In this document: in pieces, positions 13,132 to 26,254 of the stretch
Position numbering within the stretch: position 1 is the stretch's first letter
Layout of the letters: each line of letters opens with the position of its first letter
Source: Rotaria sp. Silwood1
Lineage: Eukaryota; Rotifera; Eurotatoria; Philodinida; Philodinidae
DNA length: 64,000 nt
Assembly: GCA_905250075.1 (NCBI GenBank)
Contig: CAJNOP010000117.1
Coordinates: forward strand, 1 to 64,000
Direction: 5' to 3'
Notes under the pieces: model-generated
Told to the model about the DNA's origin: nothing
Seen by the model: the letters and a program-made list of their open reading frames with translations, nothing else
The model's database searches: none
Made by a program: the position numbers and the translations under genes

Positions 13132-16100
13132 ATGGAACATCACAAAGCACTGACTTCTGACCTAACAACGATCAATTCAAATAATAATAACAATTATCAT
13201 CATCATCATCATCGACAGAAAAAGGAAACAGCGAAGCAACAGCCGTTAGGATCATTATCGTTATCAAACAAGAGACGAGTCAAATCGGTATCAATCACTA
13301 ATCCGAATATTCAACAAGAAAATATTTCAGGAAGTGTTCAACGTCATCAACAACGAATATCAATGAAAAATCCATTATCATGGAAAAAACGATGGTCTAC
13401 ATGGTTTTCTTCATGCGGTACAGAACAATCAGCTTATGTTAAGTGTAATCCAATAACAATATCAATTGAGGTAAGATATTATTTACTTTTCTTGTGTATT
13501 CTTAACAACTACACATGTTGTCTATAAGTGATCGATTGTCTAATACAACATCCCTCTTCTTTTCAATCACCAATCATCGAAAATTTTTGTTTTTCTACAC
13601 TTCTTATATATACAGTCTATTGTCTGAAGGACATGATTAAGTACCAGTGAAAGAATAACAATATTCGTAAACGTGTCAAATGATCTGACAATGTTCAATC
13701 AATGAATAACAATAATAAAAAACGATTAAAACTCCAGTTTTACAATCAATATTATTAATAACATAGACATTAATATTAATATTCAAACTAAATAAGATAG
13801 AGTATGATGACCTGTATTTATATATATATATATTCATTAATTGGTCTTTTAACACATTTGATATTGATATGATGATGAGTAAGGATAAGAAAAAGAAAAC
13901 AGAAAAAAAAAAATGTTATGTTGACATATTTTAAATGGGAGATCGATTGATATGAACCCTCTATGTATTTTTTTGATTATTTCGATTAAATAATAGAAGT
14001 ATATTATATAGTTTGATCTATCAATTACATATTCATAATTATATTTATTTAACAACTAAAAAATCATTTTTTTGTTTTGTTGAAATTGTAAAATTGTTGA
14101 GAATTGATTTATTGTCACTTATTTCAAAATAATAGGTTTCTAGGTTATCTTTGTTGATATATGAAAAGTTGTAAAGCTTCATTAAATAATGAAAAAAAAA
14201 GTACAACACACTTCAAATAGATTAAAAAAATGATAATTAGCCTTTTACTTATTTACTAGAAGGACACACATGTTCCATCTGATCTGTTACGTAATACATT
14301 TGTTTCTTGTTAAATCTCGCTGATTACATCTATGTAGGAAAAAAAAAGTCATTTATCTATTTCTAATTCACATAATATGAAAAATTGATCGATGACAATT
14401 TTCTAATTTATTTTATTCATTTTTATTGCTTATATGTTATAAACTCATCGCTTTTTTTCTTAAATATAAATAGTGTAAGTATGTAAATGAGATATGAGTC
14501 CATGAAATGCAAAAAGAAATAATTGTTGATAATTTTTGAACTTCGACATATATATATGACAGATTCATTGAACATCATCATAAAGAAAATCGTATATATT
14601 AACACGCATGATTACATACATTATAGTACTAGTCTTCTTTATTTTCTTGTATTTTTCAAGAATCTAATTGTCTTTAATGGAATCATCATGAAGACAACGA
14701 GAAAATGCTATTATTATTATTGTTATTATTATTATTGATCAAATAGAAATCCACTTAGCGATAATGTATCGATTTGTATAACTAAGTACTTCTTCATAAT
14801 TTATCTGATAAGTGTAACATAATGTACATTTACTAAATAACAACAATTCGAATTCTATCGTTTGTCTATTTATTTTAAATAAACATGTAGAATTATTTAG
14901 TGTATTTGTGTGACAATAGAAAAAATTTTTATGTAAAATTGAATAGATTGATTAATTGAAAAATTATAGTGTAAATGCACTTTTCTATTTCGTCGTCATT
15001 ATATATTGATCGGAAATAATACTCAGTCACACACTTTTTTCCTGTTTTTTCTCTTGTATCAAGAATAATAAAAAAGGAATGTTATGTCTATTCTTTTATG
15101 AACGATAATAAACTGTAGTATGGTGGTTTCTTTATTGTAGCTTGAGAGTTGTGCGGCGGCACAGTTCAGTATACTTATGCGTTTTGGGAAAAAACATATA
15201 TGTAGTCATTCTTAACCGCAATGCGGCGTTCGTTTTCTTTTTTTCTTTTGGCTGTTTTCTTTTCTTTTTGACTTAGGTAGCTTAGGTGCAAGCATATGTG
15301 TATAATGGCTCGTTAGGCTTTTTGTATGTGGATGCTTGTGTGTGAAGCATGTTAAAAAAAAAGTTGAAAAAAGAAGAGAAAGAAAAAAGGCGACAAACAG
15401 GAAATCGTTCTTTTTCCTTTCTTGACTACGCGCAATAGCATGATGACGATGATGAGTTGTTACTTTTGTGGTGGACGCTTCATCTTCTTCTCTTCTTGTT
15501 TTTGTAATAGTTGTTATTGCAAGTATTAGCATAAGAGAATGGTATTGAAACAAAAATAATCGCACTGCTATTGATACTTCATTGTACATGTAAAACGAAT
15601 GAAGCTATTTCGTAATAAAGTAAGTTTTCTAAATAGAAATGTGAAGCTTCATTCAAAACATATATATATATATATGATTATGAGACAAAAGAAAATATAT
15701 GAACGACTATGCTTTTTTTAATTATAGAAAAATGTTCGAACTAAGTCTGAAAATGACTTGTCCAAGCGTGGTAGTATTGATCAAGACGAAAAGGTACGTA
15801 GAAATTAAATCTATGCTTCATTGTTGATGTTAACTTTTCTTTTGAGTATCTAAAGAAATTAAGATTGTATAGTATCAAAGAAGCGTAAAAAAGAATCCTA
15901 TTTATCTGATTACTTTTTTTTTTTTTGGGGACAATCGTCATTATTTCTTTCCTTTTTTCTTTTATTGTCGATTCATCTTGTCTCTCAATAGCATCGTTAA
16001 CAGAAAAAATATTCTCGTTGTTGGCTATAATTTACGCGAATACATGTTGCTCATCTTGCTCTTCTTTTTTCTTTTTCTTGCATCTACACATACATCGGAA

Positions 16101-19100
16101 AATAATTCTTCTTTATTTTTCCTAGGTTTTGAAGGATAAAAAAGGAAATACGATTTCTTTTTAGCATAACGAATATTTTTGTTTTATATTGTTTATTCTG
16201 ATTTGTATTCATTATCATTACATTAACGAAGACATCTTTTTTTTTTCTTAAATGGCAGACACAAATGGATAAGCATATATATATATATTTATATATAAAA
16301 GAGATATATTTGTCTTTTTTTTCCTTGTTATTTCATCTAGATGTGTTATTTTGCTATTGCGTTTAAATGTATTTTCTTGTCTAATACAGGCAAGGTTTTA
16401 TTTATGACAGTAAGACAATTCAGCGGGATCGGAAACTGATTGATAATTGAGTTGTCTTAAGAATGCAGAAAAAAGTGAGGGAATTCATAGACTGACATTG
16501 TTCAAGTAGGTAAAAAGAAAAAAAAATAGATTTGATGGAGACCATACAAGTAGATTTTGTCTTGTTGTTACTCGTAGATTTCTTCTGTCATCAGCACTGT
16601 CATATCAGATGGATGTGCTTGTTGACACGTGCTATGTGCTTATTTTTATTTTAAGATATCGTATGTAGTTGATGCTCATAGTGAGTGAAGTATGACAAAG
16701 AGAAGCATCATCGTTCAATAATATTGAGAAAGCAAAAAAATTTTTTTATAATTTCTTGTCTTTCGTTTCTCTTCCCTTCCACGACAAAAGAAATCCATCG
16801 AAATAAGACTAAAAACAAAGAATGCAATCTGTAAGAGAACCAGAAGTTCTATATAGACAAGGAAAAAAGTCATATGTCGAGAAAAAGAAGGAAGACACAA
16901 TGCGATCGTCTTCACTATAGTTTGTGCTTTTGCTTTCTTCGTCTTTTTCTTCTTTTTTTTTCTCCTTATTGCGGTTTTTCCTTGGTTAATATGTTCGACG
17001 AACATTCGTATTGCTAACCTTCAAATTATTATAGATTTTGTTTTTCAATGTGCATATGTGACAGATAAAAGAATAATAAAGTACGTTGTGCAGGCATGGT
17101 GTCTGTTGACAAGTAAAGGCATTCGAAATCGTATTGTGCTAATTATATTCTGGGTTTTGCTATATTATTCTTTATGTATGTCATGAGTATTGATTGCTGT
17201 TATTTTACCATTTATATTCTTCTAACGCTTCGAATTCCCATCATCACTAGTCAAATAACTATGTTAAAGAGCAGATACTAGCATAACTAATAATACTAGT
17301 ACAACTACAGCTAACATCAGACAACGCGACCGCCATTGTATGCGCACTTATCATTGTGCGACGATGATTAACAAATACGAAAATGCGCGTCCATGTATGC
17401 TTCGAGCGATGAGTTGACTCTCGTCTTCTCTCGTTAACACTACATGTGCAAACAGAGAAGGAAAAAAGAGAAGAATTTTTAACGCTATACCTGGGTGTCG
17501 CGTCTACCGAGAAATAATTTAAATCAACTAAATTAACAGGGACAGACGAGACGAGGAAAGAATAAGGTATATGCAACCAGAGAGACAAGTAATTGATATG
17601 CATATCAGGAGCAGTTATGATCATTGTACTGTATATAATCATTATGTCAATCTGTAGTTGTTAATGGTTTGTTCTCGAGTGTTGATTGATTAAGATTTAG
17701 TAATGAGGTTGTGTAAGAAAAAAGACATGAGAGTATATATAAACAGGTAGACATACGTTTTATTTTAGCTAAAAGGGTGGAGTATGTAGATGCTTATGAA
17801 AAGGTTATCGATTATCGGTTGGTTGGGTCTAGTTTGCACTATGTAGTCCTACGGGAAAAAGAAGAGGAAGAGCAACAACAATGAGAAAAAAGAAAAAGAC
17901 TGATGTTATTTGCGTCTGCTAATGCCATGTTCTTGCCTACCATAGCTAACACATATACACGTGCATGCCTAACTTTAATTTTCTTTCTTTTCTTTTTTAT
18001 ATGATTCTGACAGTGATTGTTAAAAAGAATATTACGAAAGAGTGATAGATTTTCTTTTTTTTTCTTTTTAATAAGATTCATGTAGTTTTCACAGAGTAGA
18101 CAGATTTTCTTAAGTTTTGATCATTTTTATCATAATATTGAAAAATATAACTAAGTAAGTAAATATAGTCTTCCATATAGTATTATATATGAAGTTTATA
18201 TTTAAATGCCATTCTTTTCTTTATTCTTAATAAATTAAGAAAGAAAAATATAAAAACTATGTCCTGTTTGAAAATATTCTCTTTGCTTCATTGATATGAT
18301 TAATAAGCTGCTTTTTGTTATTTTGAAAATTATTGATGCGCAAAAAAACAAAGCATTAAGATTCTATTCGTGTTTTTTTTTACTAGATCGTTTATATTAA
18401 AAGAATGTTAACTAAGTAACCATACAGAAATTGTTGCAAAGAATATAATAAAGATATTCATTTGTTAATGTTTTCGCATGTGTATCCACTCATGTCAATA
18501 AGAATCTTAAGCATTTATTTTATTATTAGATTTTACTATATACAAAAACTAACATATTATCTATGTTTATTGTATTTAGAAATATTCATCAACAACTAAT
18601 TCAACACTTGCTATTAATCCTATTTCAAACGATAATCAAGAGAAAATTTCATCAAAAACTTCTTCTCATCAACATCGACATCATCATCAATCAAACGATA
18701 AAGTTAATAACTCAAATAGTGTTATTTATCGTGACACATCGAATCGTTATTCGAATACATTTTTGCCTTCGACACGGTACGAAAAAGGAGGACAACATCA
18801 AAGTCAAACATCGATTGCCGCTATACCATCAACAACCAATACTTCTCAACATACACATCAAAAACAACAAGCACGACAATTGAGTCGTTCTGCTGATCGT
18901 CTCAATAGTAAATCAAGTCGTCGAGAATTACGTTATGAAGAACATAACGATTACATTCCACCGCCACCACCACCACCACCACCACCACTTAATTCAATTC
19001 AATGTCATCCAACGATTGATCATTATGCACGAACTTTAAATCAATCATCATCATATTTCTATTCAACACATCGTCGTAGTCAGATAGAAGTCTATAAACT

Positions 19101-20657
19101 ATCAACAGAAAAAAATCGTTTAGTATTACCAAGACCATATTCATCAAATATCCCATTTACATATAATACAACATTAACAAATATACCTATTACATATAGT
19201 TACACAGTAGATAATATTCCAATAATGTCTCAGACATCATCTGACAATAATAATAACAATACATATGGAAAATTATCTGATTGTCATTCACCATTGATAC
19301 CAGTAGAAAATTCATCTGTTAAAGCACCACGTCGTATTGAAACAACATATAGTCAATTTCCAACTACAACAACACAACAAGAACCTGTTTATGCAAATAC
19401 ACAATCACTTTATGATAATATACTTTATCCAGAATCATCATCAAAATCTAAAATATTAAATCGAAATGAAAAATATGAACAAGAAAAAAAATCTTGTGCA
19501 TCACAAACACAATTAACATGGACAATGGCAACATTTTCATCATTTGTTGATTTAGAAAATCAATCAATTATTATCCAACAACCAGATCCAGCAACACTGT
19601 ATTCTATTGTACAACGTCCTCATACAGAGCCACCACCTTCAGCATCATCAGCAACCATTGAACTTATGAAAGCAACGTCACCAAGTGTATGTCAAAAGTT
19701 TTTCTATAGAATATTATTTTTTTTATAAAAATTTATACCGAGAATAATTATAGTCTAAGTTCTATAATTTTATTCGAAACATTCTCAGTCATTTATTCAT
19801 ATCACATCAATTAACACATGTTTTATTCATATTTACGACGCGTCTCTTGTTTTGTTAGAAATTTTATCGAGGGATAGATAATAAGTATTTTTCATTCTAA
19901 AGGATAGAATATAAAATTTACAAAAATATTTTCTATTCTTTAGTTACAATATATTGATGATAATTCAACTCCATCACATTATCGATATCCACGTACACGA
20001 ACTCCATCTAAAACTTTAACAATTGAAAAACGTGATGGTTCTTTTCAAACACTTCTTACAATGCCACCAACACAAGCTGTTGATTCAAATAAACAAATAA
20101 CTATTCATGATTCAACACCATCACCCTTATCAACTGGTTCATCATCAACTGATCATTATCATCATCATCATCATCATCACCATCATCATCGTCATCGACG
20201 ACATAAATCTCATAGTAATACAAGTCGAAATAATATTAGTACACGTGATGTTGGTCTTCAAGTAAATATTCAAACGGTAAAAAAGATCACATTTTCATCA
20301 CAAAAAAGTGATGACTCATCAATAACAACATCAGCATCATCACCACCAACAGTTATATCATCACGTGAATCAAAAAGTGTTCAAACAAATACTGAACCAT
20401 TCATAACTAAACAAGATCGTAGTACATCATATGAAAGAAGTATTCCTACGGTAATATCATCATCATCACAAACACTTGATTCTTCAATAAATATAGAATG
20501 GCAAACAAAAGCTGCACAAACGCTTACTAAATCTTTACGAGATCAATCAATTGAAACAAATAATCGGGGTTTATTTGTTTGTGATCTTAGTTCATTCTTA
20601 AAAAATGGTATTGAAGAAATATCATCATCATCAACAACAACAATAACAAAACAATAA
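13132..20657 (+). CDS. Three-exon gene for a 719-aa disordered protein
   Basis: Exons 13132-13470, 18580-19686 and 19944-20657 join in phase 0 (ATTGAG|GTAAGA; TTTAG|AAATAT; CCAAGT|GTATGT; CTTTAG|TTACAA), giving 719 residues. Exon 1 (113 aa) has a His run and a Trp-rich basic segment (PLSWKKRWSTWF, about residues 83-94). Exon 2 carries a ten-proline run near residue 240 and many Tyr/Ser/Thr patches. Exon 3 has a ten-histidine run near residue 553, then repeated short motifs with a central glutamine (VGLQVN, NIQTV, KSVQTN, SSQTL, AAQTL). These resemble dynein light chain LC8 anchoring motifs of the TQT type, which is inference. No enzymatic domain or membrane segment is visible. The family is not recognised; a cytoskeletal scaffold is only a guess. 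Exon 1 belonging to this gene rests on phase and signals across a 5.1-kb intron. Confidence 0.68.
13471..18579. other. 5.1-kb first intron with microsatellites
   Basis: Unusually long beside the 50-70-base introns elsewhere in the window. It holds TA tracts (about 13820, 15660, 16275), a TTA/TTG trinucleotide tract near 14711-14738 and many poly-T/poly-A runs. I see no nested gene. Open frames on both strands (for example 15212-15589 and 17259-17642, minus) have biased composition and no recognisable domain. Confidence 0.5.
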
Positions 20658-22436
20658 TTTGAATTTTTGTGTTTTTCATCATGATTTATAAGTGTGTTCC
20701 TTTTCTTTTCTTTGTTTTGTTTTTATTTTGTATTTTTTTTTCAAAAGAGATGTCCATATAAAATCCTGTGTTTTCGCAGACAGATAAAAAATAACAACTC
20801 AAATTTCAGATTTAAATATAAACTTTCAATGGAAAGATTCCAGAATATTCTACTTAGAATTGAACATGACTTGATTGATTTCTCTCCTTCTTCTTCATAT
20901 TATAATGCGAATCATGATATTCAACGGTAAAGTTTTATCGAAACTTGATTACTCTAAACTTGTTCCGTAAAGAATTCTGCGTATCGAGTTTGTGGCGCTA
21001 AATGTTGGTCAGATGTAAAAAATTTGCAACTAACACCTGATAGTAGTTTGTTTTCAATGTGTTTTTGAAACTCGTGTTTTCAATAGTTATGGTGTTCTAT
21101 GAACGATGTATCAGTACATCATCAGATGCAGAATTTAATTCTGAACAACGTGATTTAATATTTAAACCGAATAATGAAAATCTTTAGATTATTCCCAACG
21201 ATATAGAGCTACGAGAAAAGTCTTTTGTATCGTATTTTAGTTTTGCGAAACATAGCAAAATGCAGCATATTTCGAACTTCGGCAACCCTGTTATTGAAGC
21301 ATATTTTTAATAAGTGTTGTGTTTGTTTTTGACACTTGCAGTTCAATTGCTGAGTGATTGCCAATCTTTTCGATTTTTCTGCCACAGAAAAAACTTATTT
21401 GAAAAATAAAGTCAACAACTTTGTCGAGCAAAGATTCTCTATCGAATAAGCTTAGAATGATGTCTTTGGAGTCTGTTTCTGTCTTCAAAAAAGCAGAAAA
21501 TCAAAGTGTCTCATTCTTTTATTCGCTGCTTACTATAAAATTTCACGTATTTAAATGCATTGGTAGTGTGTTAGAATCAGAATTTTGTATTCTTTCAGAA
21601 TATATGCTTAGAATTATTTTGTAACTTTTGAGCATTGATCTATAAGTAAATTTTAAGAGAATTAAAACATTTGAGAATGATCTTTATCCTAAAAAATAAA
21701 GCAAGAATAAAAAGTTTTGATTAATCCGTTAAAAAAATGGTACGATTATGACGAAGGATCATTTTGCTCTGAAAAGGCAAAAATCGGTATAGGCATGTTT
21801 CTTTCAATAGACTTTATAAAAGTCTTTACTACAGCTCAATAGTTTGTCAAAATTTCATTTAAATACATGAATTTGTCAAGAATTATTTTCTGTATCTGTC
21901 AATATATTCGATAAAATTTTGTGACATGTCTGGAATAAGTATCTATTTGAGATTTTAAAGTGTTTTTAAGATTTATGCATAGTCTAGTAGACAAAAGAAA
22001 AGAAAAAACAGAAAAATCCTGAAAGAAAACGTTGTAATTTTTCATTTCTTCACATTCTATGAAATTTCATTTTTGTACAATTAGGTACATCATATTTAGA
22101 TTTCTATTAGCAACTGTGTTTGAAACTCTCTACTCAATCAAATTCGACAAGTAAAATTTTTATAGACAATTTATTTGATTTATCTTTGCCATTTTCATCA
22201 ACAATTACTTCTTTTTAATGTTTTGCCATTTATATTTTAATCTAATGAGAATGATGTGTATACTTATTGTCTTTCAATGTTTTAGTCACTGCATTTGATA
22301 TAATGATTAAAGTAATTAATTCAAAATAACTTTGACTTTGAAAGGAAAGAAAAAATGAACACATACTTCATTCGATGAACTAGATTCGTGAGATATTTTT
22401 TGTGTATGACATGCAATTGAAACATTGATGAATACG
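20658..22436. other. Intergenic, no gene seen
   Basis: No supported coding segment. Two overlapping opposite-strand frames near 21291-21624 are unrelated to any family I know. Confidence 0.5.
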
Positions 22437-22516
22437 GGCAGTGTGGCCGAGTGGTCTAAGGCGCTGGTTTTAGGCACCAGTCGTAAAAGGCGTGGGTTCG
22501 AATCCCACCGCTGTCA
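22437..22516 (+). tRNA. tRNA-Leu, anticodon TAG
   Basis: An 80-nt cloverleaf. The acceptor GGCAGTG pairs with CGCTGTC with two G-U pairs, and the discriminator base is A. The D arm has the GCCGAG..GGTCTAAGGC form of class II tRNAs. The anticodon stem CTGGT/ACCAG encloses the loop TTTAGGC with anticodon TAG, reading CUA. The variable arm is about 11 nt, and the T arm GTGGG-TTCGAAT-CCCAC is canonical. There is no intron. A T-rich run downstream (about 22540-22570) suits RNA polymerase III termination. The T arm holds the expected B box. Confidence 0.96.
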
Positions 22517-23673
22517 TTGTCAAATGAGGCAAGTTTACTTGTCTCTCTTTTTCTTTCTTTCTTTTTTTTTAGCATGTTGTTTGGATGTTGACATAAAAAA
22601 AGAAATAGAATTGCTTTTTTTTTTCTGTTATTAGACCGCATATTATTTACATATCAGTATAACTAACGAACTAAATTCACATTTTTTTTTTGACATTGTT
22701 TCATGAATAAGACAAGTAAGTTGTGTTGCTCTCCTTTTTTTTTTTGGTTTAACTTATTTTGGAAAACTATAATGGAGAATGAGAAAAAAGATTTTGTTTA
22801 TCCAAAGTTTTATCTTTTTCATTAAAATCTCATATGAATTATCAACGGTTTATCTTTTTGACAGCTAAAGTTATCTTAAGTGAAGACAAACAAGCTTTCA
22901 TCAAAAAGAATTAATTCAACAATATAGATTTTAGAGAGATAAATGTATGTATATCTCTAATACTTATCTTATATAAATCTATTATGAAAAAGTTATAATA
23001 AGAATTTATATTTATAAATAAAAGTTATAATTAAAGAAATTTTTTATCGAAAATTTTGATTTAATTTTTTGTAAATAATCATTGAATTGTATTCTCATTC
23101 GATATTCTACACTTGAAATATTTATTTTGAAAGTAATAGAAGTTTGAAAAATATGTTCAAATAAAATTTTGAATTCTATATTGTATGCATATTATTTTAT
23201 CATATTAACAATTCATATTTGAGCTATTAATCATAGATCATCATTCAAATTGCTTCAGCTAAAAAAAGAGACATGATAATTATCGGATTGTCTATTCAAC
23301 ACTGTCTCGATAATAATACGTGAAAAAAAAAACAAGCAAACTTCATTTTGATAGCAATAAAATGAATGTATCATGTTTAACTTGAATATAATTGCAGTTA
23401 AATTGTATTTGCTCCTCCTCTTAATACATTGATATATTAAATGTTTGCGATAGCGTGCATAGTTCATACAAGGATTTAATGATACATTCATCATTGTCAA
23501 GGCAATTACTTTGATTACCGCCCTCTTGAATATTTCTTATTGGTAAATGTCAAATTGCTATCTAATATGATGAATCATAGTTAATATAATTGGTTGAGAT
23601 CGATTATTAAATGTAATTATTAACCAAGAATGTCTGAATAATAGTTAGAAAAATTCTTAATAAAAAATATTCG
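22517..23673. other. Intergenic, no gene seen
   Basis: AT-rich with several poly-T tracts. It separates the tRNA from the ARF-family gene, and no promoter motif is identifiable. Confidence 0.5.
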
Positions 23674-25602
23674 ATGGGAAATAGAATTGGATCGATCTTT
23701 GGTAAAAAACGTTATCGAATATTAATGGTTGGACTCGGTATAATAATATATAAGAAAATAAATAAACTTACTTACTCTATTAAATAATTTTATAAACTTA
23801 TTTTTATAGATAATGCTGGAAAAACATCAATTCTTTCTCGTATTCGTCTACAAGAATTTCATTCAACAGTACCGACTGTTGGTTTTACTGTAGAAACAAT
23901 TATTTTAGATCGTGTTCATTTTACTGTATGGGATGTTGGTGGACAAGTAAGATAAACGATGTTCATGATTTCATAAAAAGAACGTTTACATATATGCTAA
24001 AATTTTCATAAAACAAACTATGAACTATTCTTCAACTGAAAAATAAAAAGATTGGTATGGTTGATTACAAAAAAAAAATGACTAGATTAAAGAGATTTCC
24101 GCCCCCGTCACTAGGATTTTTGAAGAATGGTTCGTCAGAAGTATTTGAAAAGTTCAGAGTAGATAGATCTCAATGAGTAGAGGAAAAATTGTCATAAACT
24201 CGAAATTCTCAAATATTGCATTCTTGGAAATATTTGAATCGCAAAGGATAAAAATCACTTCACTTTTTTCAGTCGCAATTAGTCCGATAGAGTTGAATTA
24301 TTTTCTTACATATAATACACACTATTTGGGGTACTTTCCTTTTTAATCTCTTTCCATTGGAATAAAAAGATCAAAATACTTAGCATACTTCCAAAGGTGC
24401 ATGCCTTTTTTTTTTTTACTAAAGCTTTTGTGTAAAATCAACGGCGCAATATATGCCAAAATAAAACAAAAAAGATGTATCCAAACAGTGTCCAATAGCT
24501 ATAAAAAAGTTTCAGTTCGATCGAATGTACTATGTCAGGCAAAGAGGGCTATCCCTACATTTTTTTTGTGTAGAAACTGATTTTGAGAAAAACGAAAAAT
24601 AAATTTTTCTGTTTGTATCAGGATCTTTGGACGTGTTAGAGGTCCATGGCTTTTGTTCTCAGCATCTTTGGTATAAGAAATAATAATTAATATTGAAAGA
24701 ATTTTTCATATGAACAAGAGCTGCGGTTTTCATTTTTAGAATAGAAGATAAAGACACATCGAATCAAACATTAAAGGCTTTCTCAAGATTTTCAATCGAG
24801 ATTTTTGAAAACTAGCGTATTCTGTGAGATGACGACAATGGATTTTCAATTATCAGTTGTGCATTCGAATCGCCTATTTTTACAAGCAATTCTTATGGCA
24901 AAAAAGGATCAGTATAGTGTAAATAATCTTTTGAAGATCAAGACTAATATTAGCAAAATAAAAACATTACTAGAATTGAGACAAGTGTGTTTTTCGTATT
25001 CTGCTACAGAAAAAAATTTCACATCATATATGATGTTTTCTTTAAGTTATTTTATTCATTAGTTCTGATATATAGATTACGGTAGTTAATAGTTTACTAT
25101 TGAAATTCTGTTTTATTTCGAATCTATGACATAAAGATCCAAGGTAAAATATAATCGATTTTGGATAAACTATAGAAGTCAATCAAATATTCTTTTCTTC
25201 AATAAGATTGACTCATCAACATTTTCTTTTTATTTATTGAAATAAATAATAATCTTCATTTTCTGTTTTTTTTTTCTTCAGGATAAAATTCGTCCATTAT
25301 GGCGTCATTATTTTACTGGATCTCAAGGTCTAATATTTGTTATTGATTCTTCTGATTATGTACGAATTGATGAAGCACGTCGAGAATTAGAAAAAATTTT
25401 AAATGATCGTGAAATGCGTAACATTAGTTTACTTGTACTTTGTAACAAGCAAGATCTTCCAAATAGTATGCAACCAGCTGAAATACAACAAGCATTACAT
25501 TTAGAAAATTTTACACGTCCCTATGCCATTGTGCCTTGTTCAGCTTTAAGTGGAGCTGGTTTAGCAGAAGGTCTTAAATGGTTATCTAAACATTGTAAAT
25601 AA
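23674..25602 (+). CDS. ARF-family small GTPase, divergent
   Basis: Exons 23674-23737, 23810-23946 and 25282-25602 join in frame to 173 residues. All signatures of an ARF/ARL GTPase are present: Gly2 of MGN for possible N-myristoylation, P-loop GLDNAGKT (20-27), switch I with PTVGF (43-47), WDVGGQ (62-67) with the catalytic glutamine, followed by DKIRPLWRHYF identical in form to ARF, NKQD (122-125) and CSAL (153-156). The N-terminal amphipathic helix is about four residues shorter than in ARF1 and the C-terminus is also short. ARFs recruit coats and lipid enzymes to Golgi and endosomal membranes; which ARF or ARL this is cannot be assigned safely. The first intron splits the codon for the P-loop aspartate. 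The second intron is 1335 bases. The stop codon lies inside AATAAA (25598-25603). Confidence 0.93.
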
Positions 25603-26254
25603 AATGATATAGAAGATCAGAATTTCTGTTCAAGCTCAAAGTCCTCTTAAAAATTCTTATTTCTATGAGTAGTTAGTACACTCTATAGTGCAGAGCATTA
25701 TGCATTTTTATTAAAAAGTACTTATCAGTAATACACATTTAAACCAAACTACAGTTCTAAGATTTCGTTCAGCAAGATAGCATTTTTTTATTAACAAATA
25801 GCACATAAAGAGATGCCATTATGTCTCAGGAGATGAAAAGTACAATATGAATTTCGTGGTTGAAATGTTTCAGTTGTTCAACAAGCAGTTAGATTATTGA
25901 ACAATCTACTCAACGTTTTATTAAAAATGCATACTGCTAAGCACTACAGAATGTACTACACTTTTTTTAAAGGATTTTTTCAATTTTTTAGGAGAAGTTA
26001 TGAGAGTAATTTGAGTCTAGGCCAAAATTCATGTAACCCAGCCATATTTTTGTGTACCAGTGTATAATGATCTGTCAAAATGTTTTCGTTGTTATGCCAG
26101 TGATTTTTTTGATATTGAAAAAAAAAATTAAATAAATTATTGTGAAATTTATTTTTGAAATATCAACGAAATAATAATTGAAAAAATTTTTCATATAGAA
26201 TTATTGTTTTCTAAACATATCAAATTCATATATATATATATGTGTGTGTGTGAA
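25603..26254. other. Intergenic between convergent genes
   Basis: Separates the ARF-family gene (plus) from the coiled-coil gene (minus). It has a short TA/TG microsatellite at about 26228-26250, just beyond the minus-strand stop. Nothing else is seen. Confidence 0.5.

Noticed and set aside
15212..15589. 125-aa minus-strand frame in the long intron
   Set aside because: Basic low-complexity translation, no domain and no splice support.
18563..18883. Plus-strand 106-aa frame at the start of the 18580-19686 exon
   Set aside because: Out of frame with the phase-matched exon, which runs 369 codons.
22425..22641. Open frames on both strands at 22425-22634 and 22456-22641
   Set aside because: They read through the tRNA-Leu gene; the translated phrase around VAEWSKALVLG is a well-known artefact of translating tRNAs.
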